Assembly (NCBI RefSeq): GCF_027924605.1
Contig: NZ_AP027042.1
Coordinates: 3,697,524 to 3,761,523, forward strand
DNA length: 64,000 nt
Direction of reading: 5' to 3'
Source of the DNA: Dyella sp. GSA-30
Lineage (GTDB): Bacteria > Pseudomonadota > Gammaproteobacteria > Xanthomonadales > Rhodanobacteraceae
In this document: positions 1-8,491 of the stretch, piece after piece
How positions within the stretch are numbered: the stretch's first letter is position 1
Layout of the letters: each line of letters starts with the position of its first letter
The notes under the pieces: generated by a model
Databases searched by the model: none
Seen by the model: only the letters and a program-made list of their open reading frames with translations
Told to the model about the DNA's origin: nothing
Translations under genes and position numbers: made by a program

Positions 1-773
1 AGCTGTTCGCCGCTGGCCAGCACCACGCCGCGGATCTGGCGTGAACCATCGGTGGCGGTGTCGACCAACACGTCGTCAACGCGTTGGGTGAAGCGAATCT
101 CGCCCCCCAGCGCCTGGATGGTCTCGCGCATGTTTTCCACCATCGTCACCAATCGAAAGGTGCCGATGTGCGGCTTGCTGACGTAGAGGATTTCCTCCGG
201 CGCGCCGGCTTTCACGAACTCGGTGAGCACCTTGCGGCCATGATGGTGCGGATCGGAGATCTGGCTATGCAGCTTGCCGTCGGAGAACGTGCCTGCGCCA
301 CCTTCGCCGAACTGCACGTTCGACTCGGGTTCCAGCTTGCGCTTGCGCCACAGGCCCCAGGTGTCGACGGTGCGCTCGCGCACCGCCTTGCCGCGGTCGA
401 GAATGATCGGCCGGTAACCCATCTGCGCGAGCAACAGGCCAGCGAACAGGCCGCACGGTCCAAGGCCGATCACGATGGGGCGCTGTTTGAGGTCGGCCGG
501 CGCTTGCGCCACGAATCGATAGCTGGTGTCCGGAGAGGGCTGCACGTGCTTGTCATCGGCGTGCCGCTTGAGCAGGCCAGCTTCGTCCGCCACTTCCACG
601 TCCAGCGTATAGATCAGCTGGATGTTGCCGCGCTTGCGCGCGTCGTAGCCGCGGCGGAACACCGAGAAGCCCAGCACACCGCTTTTGCCCAACCCCAGCT
701 TGGCGCGGATGGCTGCCTCGACGGCACCTTCGGCGTGATCGAGCGGGAGCTTGATGTCGGTGAGTCGGATCAT
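1..773 (-). CDS. FAD-dependent oxidoreductase, C-terminus cut by window edge
   Basis: The complementary-strand reading begins MIRLTDIKLPLDH and runs open to the left edge, so only the first 257 codons are visible. After a roughly 95-residue N-terminal domain comes a dinucleotide-binding motif, VIGLGPCGLFAGLLLA, then FGEGGAGTFSDGKL and SDPHHHGRKVL. This arrangement fits the large NAD(P)/FAD-dependent oxidoreductases of the COG2509 type, usually over 500 residues. The physiological substrate of that family is unclear. A long open frame on the opposite strand here reads as low-complexity antisense and is not a gene. The gene lies just downstream of no visible partner; the next gene on the same strand ends 98 bp upstream. 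The family call is solid, the specific reaction unknown. Confidence 0.88.
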   Translation of the reverse strand, partial: MIRLTDIKLPLDHAEGAVEAAIRAKLGLGKSGVLGFSVFRRGYDARKRGNIQLIYTLDVEVADEAGLLKRHADDKHVQPSPDTSYRFVAQAPADLKQRPIVIGLGPCGLFAGLLLAQMGYRPIILDRGKAVRERTVDTWGLWRKRKLEPESNVQFGEGGAGTFSDGKLHSQISDPHHHGRKVLTEFVKAGAPEEILYVSKPHIGTFRLVTMVENMRETIQALGGEIRFTQRVDDVLVDTATDGSRQIRGVVLASGEQ

Positions 774-870
774 GCGAGAGGTCGGCCAGACGGTGTGGCC
801 GAGTATTTTCGCATGTCTGGGCAGTCGAGGGCTTGCAAGCCCCCCGCCTTGAGGGAACGGCCCGGTACGT

Positions 871-1806
871 TCAGTGCGAACCCGCGCTGGAGGAAGCCGC
901 TGGTGCGGACGACTCGGTGGCGGCGCGCTTGGGCGTGTCGGCTGGACACCAGCTCTTGAGCCGCTTGCCCGCACGGTACAGATCGATGCATTCACGCATT
1001 TCGGCCTGGAACGCCAGGTCAGGCGTGTTTATCGGGCAGCCCTGCGACAGCGACTTGCCATCGTTGTACTCGGCGATGCAGGTAGACAGTGGCATCGTGA
1101 CCGGAGGTGGGTCACCGACCAGCGATGCGGGCGGTAGATTGAGGCGCTCGTCATGATTCTTGCGCGACGGCGGCAAGGGAGGCGTGCCGCACAGCAGGTC
1201 GGCAGCCGTACTGTGCTTGGTGGGATCGCAGATGCTTTTGGTGATCGCCTTGATCGCGTTATCTATGTGACGCCCCGCCGCGCCGCCCGCCGTTTCGTTC
1301 GGCGGCGGGAAATACTTATCGAAACGGGTGGGATTGACGGGTGGCCGGCTGCTGTCGTGCTGCATGATCTGATGATCGTCTGCGGACTGGGTCGGCTTGG
1401 CCTCCGCACCTGCAGTTACCGAGGCACCCGTCGACACAGGCGGTAGTCGTAAGTTGAGGGAGGCCGGTGTCGCCGTAGAGGCTGCCGGCGCAGGTGTCGC
1501 CCCATGATCCTGCACGACCATCGCATCACGGCGCGGCTTCTCGTGCGGCACAGGCCGAGCGCGTGGAGGCGCTGCCTGCTGTGGTGGTATCAGCGCAGGC
1601 GGCGCGGGCGGCGGCGCGGCACGCCGCGTGCTGGCGCCATCCAGTAGCCGCACGATCAGCACCGGGTCGCTATTGGCAGGTGCTATCGGCTGGATCGCAG
1701 ACCACAGCATCAGCGCGAACGCCACGTGTAGTGCCAGTACCACAGCAAGCACGAACACCCGCGCCTGACGCGGCAGCGTCAGCTGTCGCCAATGCCTGTG
1801 ACCCAA
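871..1806 (-). CDS. Membrane-anchored proline-rich protein, function unknown
   Basis: This 311-residue protein has a basic N-terminus, one hydrophobic segment at about residues 17-38, then a long Pro/Ala-rich linker (about 60-125) and a C-terminal region with several cysteines (motifs SICDPTKHS, LLCGTPPLPP, STCIAEYN, ECIDLYRAGK, SWCPAD). The layout of inner-membrane anchor, proline-rich periplasm-spanning arm and small C-terminal domain resembles TonB-like proteins, but I cannot see the TonB C-terminal signature. The cysteine-containing end probably forms a disulfide-stabilised periplasmic domain. It lies on the same strand as the FAD oxidoreductase, 97 bp upstream of it. A GC-rich palindrome (829-842) lies between them. 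No function is assigned. Confidence 0.8.
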   Translation of the reverse strand: MGHRHWRQLTLPRQARVFVLAVVLALHVAFALMLWSAIQPIAPANSDPVLIVRLLDGASTRRAAPPPAPPALIPPQQAAPPRARPVPHEKPRRDAMVVQDHGATPAPAASTATPASLNLRLPPVSTGASVTAGAEAKPTQSADDHQIMQHDSSRPPVNPTRFDKYFPPPNETAGGAAGRHIDNAIKAITKSICDPTKHSTAADLLCGTPPLPPSRKNHDERLNLPPASLVGDPPPVTMPLSTCIAEYNDGKSLSQGCPINTPDLAFQAEMRECIDLYRAGKRLKSWCPADTPKRAATESSAPAASSSAGSH

Positions 1807-2018
1807 GGTTTGATGTCGGCCCTGCCCGGAATGTTCGATGACACAGCCTCATTCAAGCCCATTACCCGCGCAAAAAATTACGCCTATCGTCATGCGCGTG
1901 TAGCGGCCGACGGCGGTAGACAGGTTCTTTCATCAAGGGTTCCCTTGAAATGGCGGGATGTCCGAAAGGTATGGATCGGCATACCATGAACATGCATCCC
2001 CAGCCGGGAAGAATCGCC

Positions 2019-2426
2019 ATGTCCACCCTGATCAAAATCCTCGCCTTGAGTGTCGCAGCCCTCGCCGTTTCCACCAGCGCCTTGGCTGCAGGCAAGGACG
2101 ACCCCGCCGCCGAGTTGGCCAAGTTGCTGGAGGGCCGAGTGGCCGGACCTCCCGTGAACTGCATCAGCCTGTCCCAGGCGCAAGGTACCCGGGTGATCGA
2201 CCGCACGGCCATCGTGTACGACTTCGGGACGACGATCTACGTCAATTACCCCAGGGGTAGTGCCGACGCCTTATCCAGCGACGATATCCTGCTGACGAAA
2301 ACCTTCAGCACGCAGCTGTGCAAGATGGATATCGTGCGCATGGTCGATCGGACCGGGCACTTCCCGAAGAGCTTCGTGAGCCTCGGACAGTTCATTCCCT
2401 ATAAGCGGTCCGCCGGGGCGAAGTGA
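2019..2426 (+). CDS. Small secreted protein, DUF6491-like
   Basis: I start this 135-residue protein at the ATG at 2019 because GGGAAG lies about 7 bases upstream and the reading begins MSTLIKILALSVAALAV, a clean signal peptide with cleavage after SALAA. An in-frame ATG at 1992 or 1950 would bury the signal sequence. The mature part has NCISLSQAQGTRVID, an aromatic strand region, a second cysteine in TQLCKMD and a terminal LGQFIPYKR. That pattern of two cysteines around a small beta-rich core resembles the DUF6491 proteins common in Xanthomonadales, from memory and without a search. The gene ends 10 bp from the convergent DUF1254 gene. The biochemical role is unknown. Confidence 0.72.
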   Translation: MSTLIKILALSVAALAVSTSALAAGKDDPAAELAKLLEGRVAGPPVNCISLSQAQGTRVIDRTAIVYDFGTTIYVNYPRGSADALSSDDILLTKTFSTQLCKMDIVRMVDRTGHFPKSFVSLGQFIPYKRSAGAK

Positions 2427-2436
2427 TAACAACGGC

Positions 2437-3474
2437 TCAAGCTTCAGGCTGTGCCAGCGGAAACTTCCATCTGCCGTCCAGAATTTTCGTCTGCGGGCGG
2501 AACAACCGCACCGTATAATTCCAACCCTTGATGATCGGCAGGCAATTGGGAATTTTTCCATCGCACCCGCCGAATTGAATAGGGATCGCCCCATCGGGAT
2601 TTTTCACTGCCGTGAGGCTATTGAGGGCATAGGCCTCATAGGGGTTGGGCTGGAGATAGCCGTCTTCGTTGTATACCGTCAGTGACCAGAAACCATCGAC
2701 GGGGACATCCTTGACCGTCAGCTTGTAAATGGTGTTGCCATCATTGCGCGTCGGTGTGATCGGCAAATAGAGGGCATCTTTTTCGGGATAGCCGCCCCAT
2801 AGCATGGCGGTTCCAATCAGATGTTTCACGGGATCCACTTGATGTTCGTCAGCGCCGAACATGTGCCGCGTGTCGGAGATCGTAGAGCCCAATTGCAAGA
2901 GCGCTGCCTGCACTTTTTTAAGGCTCGCCATATCCCACAGAGGGACATCGAAGTTGCCAGGACTTTTCTGGCTGAGCTTGATCGCATCCTGTAAAGCATG
3001 GACCTGCCTGACATCGTCCTTGTCCGAGAAATTGACCAGGAAACGGACCACGGCGATCGCATAACGGGTGCCGATTGCCGCCCGGGTCAAGGTATAGGTT
3101 CCCCTGCTGTAATACGTGGCCCGGGTGTACTGGTCTTGATTGACGACCTGCATTCCCATGAATCGATGGCCGGCGTCAGGCAGCGTAATGGTTGCCGGGC
3201 CGGCATCGAGGTCGATGATCGCGAATGAATACAAAGTGTCGCGATTGGGCCGGACGATGCCTCCCTGAGCGGGCGGGGCAAGCTCGCGGCCATGCCGGAA
3301 GGTACCAAAGCCTCCGCTTTTGACCACACCCTCAAAATTGACGTCCGTCTGAGCGCGGTTGTAGTTCTCGATAGTGACGGGAACGGTTTGAGAGGCGGCT
3401 GTTTGTATAGAGGCTGTCGCGCTCATTGCCGCCAGCGACAGGATGGCCAAGGCTCTCGCATTTGTCTTCTTCAT
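2437..3474 (-). CDS. Secreted DUF1254/DUF1214 domain protein
   Basis: This 345-residue protein starts with a signal peptide (MKKTNARALAILSLAAMSATAS). An N-terminal DUF1254 region follows (about 45-180, with GGIVRPNRDTLYSFAIIDL and a Gly-Met-rich strand), then a C-terminal DUF1214 region (about 230-340) with VDGFWSLTVYNEDGYLQPNP and WNYTVRLFRP. The two-domain order is the usual one for this family. Members are widespread periplasmic or secreted proteins of uncertain function, and some are annotated loosely as cell envelope proteins. The gene is transcribed divergently from a LysR regulator, with a 112-bp gap containing two copies of an AT-rich operator-like sequence. This gene is therefore the likely target of that regulator. 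Confidence 0.92.
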   Translation of the reverse strand: MKKTNARALAILSLAAMSATASIQTAASQTVPVTIENYNRAQTDVNFEGVVKSGGFGTFRHGRELAPPAQGGIVRPNRDTLYSFAIIDLDAGPATITLPDAGHRFMGMQVVNQDQYTRATYYSRGTYTLTRAAIGTRYAIAVVRFLVNFSDKDDVRQVHALQDAIKLSQKSPGNFDVPLWDMASLKKVQAALLQLGSTISDTRHMFGADEHQVDPVKHLIGTAMLWGGYPEKDALYLPITPTRNDGNTIYKLTVKDVPVDGFWSLTVYNEDGYLQPNPYEAYALNSLTAVKNPDGAIPIQFGGCDGKIPNCLPIIKGWNYTVRLFRPQTKILDGRWKFPLAQPEA

Positions 3475-3518
3475 GGTGTTCCCGCAGCAAACTGGCTATA
3501 TCAGTCAGGCACTGTAGG

Positions 3519-3578
3519 CCAATCAAATATGTGGAATGAAGGCGTAAAAATGGCAACTGGCCTATCATATTTGATAGG
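3519..3578. promoter_or_regulatory. Two copies of a LysR-type operator in the DUF1254/LysR divergent gap
   Basis: A near-perfect 18-bp palindrome, CCTATCATATTTGATAGG, occupies 3561-3578 and ends 8 bp before the LysR start codon. A second copy in the opposite orientation, CCAATCAAATATG at 3519-3531, matches the palindrome's complement at 12 of 13 positions. AT-rich dyads with a T-N11-A core are typical LysR binding sites, and these are usually placed between regulator and divergent target. The site nearest the regulator would overlap its translation start region, which suggests autorepression. The base match is seen directly; the function is inferred. Confidence 0.65.
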
Positions 3579-3586
3579 CTTGGTGG

Positions 3587-4501
3587 ATGGATTTAAACGC
3601 CATCCGGATGTTTGTCGCCGTTGTGCAGGCTGGCAGTCTTTCCACGGCCGCTGCCCGCCTGGGAACACCACTCCCCACGCTGAGCCGCCGGATCCGCGAT
3701 CTGGAGCGGCAACTCAACGTGCAGTTGCTGGAGCGCTCAGCGCGTGGCACCAAGCTTACCGATGCGGGCACCCGCCTCTACGAGCATGCCAGCCGCGGTA
3801 TCGAAGCGCTGCTGGAAGCCAAGCAAGCCGTAACCAGCGACCAGGCACGCTTGAAGGGGCACCTGAGGCTATCGTTACCTACGTCGTTCGAGCCGTGGTG
3901 GGACTTGTTGGCTGCTTTCCAGGAGCGGTATCCGGATATCCAGGTTCACGTCTACGCCACCGAGCGACGCGTTGATCTCATTGAGGACGGTATCGATGTT
4001 GCTCTTCGTGTCGACGCGATCATTCACCAAGGCATGGTGGCGCGGCATGTTCTGTCGTATCGCCACATTCTCGTGGCCAGTCCGAAGCTGATCGAGCGTT
4101 TAGGCATGCCGGCGACGCCCGACGAGCTTCAACGCTTTCCATGCGCTGTCTGGTCACCGCGTGTTGACGTCATAGCCACGTGGGCTTTGGGCGAGCAGAT
4201 GGTTGTGCCCAAGGCGGTATTGTCTGTTAACGACTATCGACACCTTTACACCTGCGCAGTCGATGGTCACGTTGTTACCGAGCTGCCGCCGTTCATGGTA
4301 CGGATAGCCATCAAGGAAAAGCGCCTGGTGCCGCTGCTGCCGCAATGTCCGCTGCCTGAGCAGCCGATCCATTTGCTTTATCCACGCCACCGGCACCCAT
4401 CGGCGATCGTCCGAACCTATCTGAGCTTCTGTCAGGAGCACGTGCCGCAGGTTTTGGATGCTTGCGATATCGCTGTGCGGCGGGATGAACGTATTGGGTG
4501 A
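3587..4501 (+). CDS. LysR family transcriptional regulator
   Basis: This 304-residue protein has the standard LysR layout. A winged helix-turn-helix lies at residues 1-60 (MDLNAIRMFVAVVQAGSLST, then AAARLGTPLPTLSRRIRDLE). A linker helix follows, then the effector-binding fold at about 90-290, starting GHLRLSLPTSFEPWWDLLAAF. The FQERYPDIQVHVYATERRVD and DVALRVDAI motifs place it in the AaeR/DsdC-like subgroup that regulates an adjacent operon. Length is normal for the family. It is divergent from the DUF1254 gene, and two similar palindromes in the shared gap are its likely binding sites. The inducer cannot be read from the sequence. The ribosome binding site is weak and overlaps the proximal palindrome. 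Confidence 0.95.
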   Translation: MDLNAIRMFVAVVQAGSLSTAAARLGTPLPTLSRRIRDLERQLNVQLLERSARGTKLTDAGTRLYEHASRGIEALLEAKQAVTSDQARLKGHLRLSLPTSFEPWWDLLAAFQERYPDIQVHVYATERRVDLIEDGIDVALRVDAIIHQGMVARHVLSYRHILVASPKLIERLGMPATPDELQRFPCAVWSPRVDVIATWALGEQMVVPKAVLSVNDYRHLYTCAVDGHVVTELPPFMVRIAIKEKRLVPLLPQCPLPEQPIHLLYPRHRHPSAIVRTYLSFCQEHVPQVLDACDIAVRRDERIG

Positions 4502-4600
4502 TTTGTATTTATTGAATTGCCAGGGAGCAGTCGGCGATGTGTATAGAGTCAATGAAAGCACGCAGCGCGAAATAAATTCTCCCATAGTGCGAACGAAAGC

Positions 4601-4616
4601 ATTTTCGCCGGAAAAT
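4601..4616. promoter_or_regulatory. Short inverted repeat upstream of the epimerase gene
   Basis: ATTTTCGCCGGAAAAT is a perfect dyad with 6-bp arms and a 4-bp centre, 70 bp upstream of the epimerase start. Its position and AT-rich arms suit a repressor or activator site. An AT-rich TACAAT hexamer lies at about 4636-4643. No binding protein can be named. Confidence 0.3.
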
Positions 4617-4686
4617 CGACACTTGCGAAATAGTCATACAATATGTTTGCATGCGTATTCGTGCCACCACGAAGAGGCAAAAGATC

Positions 4687-5844
4687 ATGCAACGCACTGT
4701 CTGGATAAGTACGATGCTTTATCTCGCAACGCTGGCAACGAGTGCGCATTCAGCCACGGATGCCAAACGTGAAACATTCGGCACGATGCCTGATGGCGCG
4801 CGCGTTGACGCCGTCGTACTTACCAATGCGCATGGCGCGACCGCTCGAGTCATTTCATTGGGCGCCACGTTGCAGTCGTTGATGGTGCCGGACCGCCAAG
4901 GCAAGTTCGCCAATATCGTGCTGGGCTACGGCGCGCTCGATGGCTACGTCAAGAAGTCGCAGTATTTCGGCGCCACGGTCGGGCGTTACGCGAACCGTAT
5001 CGCCAAGGGCCATTTCACGTTCAACGGTCAGGCTTACGATGTACCTATCAATGATGGCCCCAATTCGTTGCACGGAGGTACCAAGGGCTTCGACAAAGTC
5101 CTCTGGACCATTGGTGAGGTGAAACACGACGTCAATGCAGCCAGTGTCACGCTGACTTATGTCAGCCCCGATGGCAATATGGGCTATCCCGGCAAGCTGA
5201 CCGTCAAGGCGACCTATACGCTGGACGGAGACAATCGCCTGTCCATCGACTATCGCGCCACGACGGACCGCCCTACCCTCGTCAATCTGAGCAACCACGC
5301 GTACTGGAACCTGTCGGGTGAAGGCTCCGGCAGCGTGATGGACCAGCGCCTCACGATTGCCGCCGATGCCTACCTGCCGATCGACGCCACCTCGATTCCA
5401 ACAGGCGAAATACGCAGCGTCACAGGCACGGTATTCGACTTCCGCCAAGCCAAGCCGATCGGTCGAGATATCCGTGACGGCAGCGAAATCCAATTGCTCA
5501 ATGGCCGTGGCTACGACCACAACTGGGTCATCAGCCGCACGATGGCATCCGAGCCACGCGTTGTCGCACGCGTGTCCGATCCTGCGTCCGGTCGCGTGCT
5601 TACGCTCAAGTCCGCGCAACCGGGCCTACAGTTTTATTCGGGCAATTTCCTCGACGGCACGACCGTCGGCACAGGCGGCCACGTGTACCGCGAAGGCGAT
5701 GCCTTTGTGCTCGAACCGCAGCTTTATCCGGACACACCCAATCAACCTGCTTTTGGTAGTGCGCGCCTGGATCCGGGCCATGAGTATCGCAACTTGATCG
5801 TTTACGAATTCACTACTGAGCCCGGAGGCACCTCCGGTCGATGA
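4687..5844 (+). CDS. galM: Exported aldose 1-epimerase (mutarotase)
   Basis: The protein interconverts alpha and beta anomers of galactose or glucose. I start at 4687 (385 residues) because AGAGG lies upstream and the reading MQRTVWISTMLYLATLATSAHSA is a signal peptide, so this is a periplasmic or secreted form rather than the cytoplasmic GalM. Family motifs are all present: RYANRIAKGHF, DGPNSLHGGTKGFDKVLW, the catalytic histidine in NLSNHAYWNL, GYDHNWV, YSGNFLDG and the catalytic glutamate in FVLEPQLYPDTPNQPAF. No other sugar-utilisation gene lies next to it, so its pathway is not evident locally. The stop codon overlaps the next small open frame by ATGA. An earlier ATG at 4651 would disrupt the signal peptide. 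Confidence 0.93.
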   Translation: MQRTVWISTMLYLATLATSAHSATDAKRETFGTMPDGARVDAVVLTNAHGATARVISLGATLQSLMVPDRQGKFANIVLGYGALDGYVKKSQYFGATVGRYANRIAKGHFTFNGQAYDVPINDGPNSLHGGTKGFDKVLWTIGEVKHDVNAASVTLTYVSPDGNMGYPGKLTVKATYTLDGDNRLSIDYRATTDRPTLVNLSNHAYWNLSGEGSGSVMDQRLTIAADAYLPIDATSIPTGEIRSVTGTVFDFRQAKPIGRDIRDGSEIQLLNGRGYDHNWVISRTMASEPRVVARVSDPASGRVLTLKSAQPGLQFYSGNFLDGTTVGTGGHVYREGDAFVLEPQLYPDTPNQPAFGSARLDPGHEYRNLIVYEFTTEPGGTSGR

Positions 5845-6023
5845 AGCTCATTCTGGCGCGGGACTCGGCGCCAGATGAGTGGCTGATGGCCTTGCCCTCG
5901 CAACTACCACCTACATACTATCGACGCATCGCCGATACCCTTGCAGCCTATCGGCACTATCTGGCTTCCGGACCTGACGATGGGGAGATCAAGGCTCGTG
6001 TGGCATATTTGAGCGCGCCTTAG
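5841..6023 (+). CDS. Small hypothetical protein coupled to the epimerase gene
   Basis: This 60-residue frame begins at an ATG that shares ATGA with the epimerase stop, the usual sign of translational coupling. The product (MKLILARDSAPDEWLMALPS and onward) has no signal peptide, membrane segment or motif that I recognise. It contains a Tyr-Tyr-Arg-Arg stretch and a short amphipathic helix. It could be a true small protein or a chance open frame. Base composition matches its neighbours, so coding is possible but not proven. Confidence 0.35.
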   Translation: MKLILARDSAPDEWLMALPSQLPPTYYRRIADTLAAYRHYLASGPDDGEIKARVAYLSAP

Positions 6024-6030
6024 CTCATCA

Positions 6031-6585
6031 ATGAATCACGTCACTAATCTGCTGTCAATGGCTCCCCTTGTTGGGGGATTCGTAGCGCTTTATCTGATAT
6101 CGCGCCGCGAATCCTCGGCGCCGGGATTGACGGTTGAGGCCAGCGAACACGCAGTTCAAGTCTTTCAATACCCGCGAGGGATACTGAAAGCTATTCTTGC
6201 GTCCGCGATCATCTTGCCTTTGGTCTTCTTTCTGTTACCGGATGAAGCGGTGCAAGATGCAAGGCCATTATTCAATTTTGCTGCCGTAGTCTTGGGCGGT
6301 CTGCTGCTCTACGCATGGGTGTACTTGCATCAATATCGGATCGTTGTCGAGCCAGACATGATCAAATATGGCGCCTTTTTCCTGACCTCTGTTGACCTGA
6401 GAAAGGTCACATCAATTAAATATTTTTGGGTTGGAAATGGCATCAATCTCAAACTTTTCGACAACAATAAGCGGATCGCCATCTTCGAGGGAGGTGTCGA
6501 AAATTTCGACGGCTTTGCTAAAGCTGTAAGACGACGCTTGCCTGATACGATCCATGCCGAGGCTGTCGGGAAAGCATCTTTCTAG
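6031..6585 (+). CDS. Two-helix membrane protein, possible PH-like C-terminus
   Basis: The 184-residue product has an N-terminal hydrophobic stretch (about 7-23), a pair of membrane helices at about 52-70 and 80-100 (ILASAIILPLVFFLLP and FAAVVLGGLLLYAWVY), and a cytoplasmic beta-rich C-terminus with YRIVVEPDMIKYGAFFLTSV, DLRKVTSIKYF and a terminal helix. Two helices followed by a short beta-barrel resembles small bacterial PH-domain membrane proteins. This is structural analogy only. The ribosome binding site is weak. The gene follows the 60-codon frame by 7 bp, so the two may be co-transcribed with the epimerase. GC content is lower than in the flanking genes. Confidence 0.7.
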   Translation: MNHVTNLLSMAPLVGGFVALYLISRRESSAPGLTVEASEHAVQVFQYPRGILKAILASAIILPLVFFLLPDEAVQDARPLFNFAAVVLGGLLLYAWVYLHQYRIVVEPDMIKYGAFFLTSVDLRKVTSIKYFWVGNGINLKLFDNNKRIAIFEGGVENFDGFAKAVRRRLPDTIHAEAVGKASF

Positions 6586-6777
6586 TGACATTCTTGCCGC
6601 ATACATTTTGCCAATCATCCCGCTCCCTTCAATCGTGGCCTCCTCACCTGGATTCGGCCACCAGTGGAAATCAAGTCAATCCAGTAAACATCGGCACTAA
6701 TAGTCAAACTTGATTTGGCTGCCATCATAATAAACCTGCCCCGTGCAGCCATGCCGATGCCACCGACAGCGCCCGCA

Positions 6778-7530
6778 TCAGTGATCATGCATATCCGCCG
6801 GCGTTCCGTCGGACCAATGGGGTGCCGGGACCAGGAAGACAAGAATCGGCGGCAGTCCTTTCATTTGAGTGGGCTCTGTCGAAGTTACGAACCAGTAAGG
6901 GCTCGACATGACCGGTGAGCCTTCGGCCCCGGAACCCCAATCGTTGGCGTCTTTGACCTGCGTGTCGAACATCAGATGAGGCATGTTGTGGCCTCCCTGG
7001 TCAGTCAGATACGACGACTTCGACATCATGTAATCCATGGCGCCGTCTTCGAGCTCCGGCAATTGCTTGCTTTCGTACGCAGCCTTGACGGCTGCCAGCA
7101 TTTCCGTCTTGGAGCGACCCGCCATCGCCATCTTGGCGCGCAGATAAAAGATGGGCACCAGCGAGCGTGCGGCTTGAGGGTTCAGGCAGTCGGCCGCCCT
7201 TATTTTCGGGTTCCAGAATTCAGGCCAGTCAAACGGCCCCGTCCAGCTTCTGGCCACGATGCAGACAAACCCGTTCTTGCCTTTGACCGCGGTCTCGTAA
7301 CCCTTGCGTCCCAGAACCAGGATCGTGGCATCGCGGGAAATGGATTCCGGCGCGGCACTGCGCGCCAGGGCTATCTCCGCGGCTTGATCGGCCATGAGGT
7401 ATTGGTCGAGCGGGGCCATCTTCGGATAGGGTGTGGCGACATCCTGGGCCATCGTCTGGTGCGCCGTCCCTAGTCCGATAAGCAGGACGACGTACTTCAT
7501 CAAGAAAGCGCCAATCTTGTTCTTACGCAC
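6778..7530 (-). CDS. Secreted protein of unknown function
   Basis: This 250-residue protein starts at GTG (7530), directly after GGAGGAAAGGACC, a strong ribosome binding site. Its signal peptide runs to about residue 29 (FLMKYVVLLIGLGTAHQTMA). The mature part has a Gly-Phe-Val-Cys-Ile-Val strand, PFDWPEFWNPKIRAADCLNP, and a C-terminal GGHNMPHLMFDTQ followed by a Trp- and Pro-rich end with APHWSDGTPADMHDH. Two cysteines about 25 residues apart may pair. Similar uncharacterised secreted proteins occur in Acidobacteria and Xanthomonadales, from memory. The His-rich C-terminus could bind metal, which is speculation. No operon partner is apparent: the GST gene on the same strand ends 157 bp upstream. 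Confidence 0.8.
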   Translation of the reverse strand: MRKNKIGAFLMKYVVLLIGLGTAHQTMAQDVATPYPKMAPLDQYLMADQAAEIALARSAAPESISRDATILVLGRKGYETAVKGKNGFVCIVARSWTGPFDWPEFWNPKIRAADCLNPQAARSLVPIFYLRAKMAMAGRSKTEMLAAVKAAYESKQLPELEDGAMDYMMSKSSYLTDQGGHNMPHLMFDTQVKDANDWGSGAEGSPVMSSPYWFVTSTEPTQMKGLPPILVFLVPAPHWSDGTPADMHDH

Positions 7531-7687
7531 GGTCCTTTCCTCCAGTTAGCTATTTCACGCAAAGAGTGAGGCCGGATGCCCAGCCCTCTCTGTAGTGACG
7601 AACGGCAATGTCGGATTTCGACAAGCCGCGCGGAAAAATTTCGGATCTTTCCAACCCAGGTAGACGTGCTCGCGGCACCGTGGCCCA

Positions 7688-8326
7688 CTACACCGGATTG
7701 GCGAGCCATGCTTTCCTGGATCGACAGGTATCCATGGCGCGCTGGTAGCCCTCGCGTGCGCTCACGCGAGCCATATAGGACCGCTCCACCTCACCGAACG
7801 TCACGCCGCCACATGTTTGCGCCAACTCCAAGGCGTAGGTCACCGAGATGTCGGCAGCAGTGAACGTCTCGCCGGCAAGATAGGGTGTACGTGCAAGCTG
7901 GCGTGTCACTAAGGTCAGCCGGCTTTCGAAAACGCTCAGCGCCTGCCCGGCGCTCCAGTTCCCGCGTTCGGATTCCGGTGCAAAAAGGCGCGATCCCACG
8001 ACGAAGTAGATGGAGGCCGCAAGGCCGGCTTCCCCGAGGTGGAGGAACTGCTGATAAAGGGGGAACGCGGCATCCTGGGGGCCAGGTGCGAGCGGCGTCG
8101 GCCCGTAGCGAGCCATCAGGTATTCCATGATCGCGATGGACTCAACCATCGTGACGTCGCCGTCCTGGATCGCCGGAATGAAGCCGGCCGGATTGATCGC
8201 AAGAAACTCCGAGTCTTTCTCGACACCGGCCAGAAGATCTACCGGCCTCAACCGGTATGCGACCCCCATTTCCTCCAGGAGCCAAATGACTCGGAAACCT
8301 CTTCCTTCGCCAAAAACGGTGATCAT
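7688..8326 (-). CDS. Glutathione S-transferase family protein
   Basis: The 212-residue product has a thioredoxin-like N-terminal domain (about 1-75) with LLEEMGVAYRLRPVDL, NPAGFIPAIQDGD and the glutathione-binding MVESIAIMEYLMARYG. An all-helical C-terminal domain follows with the N-capping element YLAGETFTAADISVTYAL. The N-terminus is slightly shorter than usual: it begins MITVFGEGRGFRV, so the normal catalytic Ser/Cys position is occupied by a Gly-Arg-Gly stretch. Activity may rely on other residues. AAAAGGATC precedes the start at a good distance. An element repeated at 13948-14010 lies 45 bp upstream, which suggests shared control with the reductase gene there. Confidence 0.93.
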   Translation of the reverse strand: MITVFGEGRGFRVIWLLEEMGVAYRLRPVDLLAGVEKDSEFLAINPAGFIPAIQDGDVTMVESIAIMEYLMARYGPTPLAPGPQDAAFPLYQQFLHLGEAGLAASIYFVVGSRLFAPESERGNWSAGQALSVFESRLTLVTRQLARTPYLAGETFTAADISVTYALELAQTCGGVTFGEVERSYMARVSAREGYQRAMDTCRSRKAWLANPV

Positions 8327-8370
8327 GTTTGATCCTTTTGAGATTCGGCCTTATCGCCCTTTACCGGAAA

Positions 8371-8434
8371 GACGAATGGGCGTTCCCAGAATCGACATGG
8401 TCGACAGGATTTTTAGCTCAGCGACGGCGATGCC
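8371..8434 (-). repeat. Upstream repeated element, copy A (upstream of GST)
   Basis: This 64-bp stretch aligns by hand with 13948-14010 at about 46 positions, in the same orientation relative to the downstream minus-strand gene. Shared blocks include GACGAATGGG, CCAGAATCGACAT, TTTAGC and GCGACGG. On the minus strand it contains a 15-codon open frame at 8351-8398, MSILGTPIRLSGKGR. Copy B has a 13-codon counterpart beginning MSILEIPIR. It may be a leader, a decayed gene end or a dispersed repeat. Confidence 0.55.
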
Positions 8435-8491
8435 TTTCGTAAGAAAACCTGAGCTGCGGGCCGCTGACCTCCGTCCAGTCGGAAGACGACA

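Noticed and set aside
84-959. Plus-strand open frame of 291 codons at the left end
   Set aside because: The minus-strand frame encodes a clear Rossmann GxGxxG oxidoreductase and the plus-strand product has no recognisable motif.
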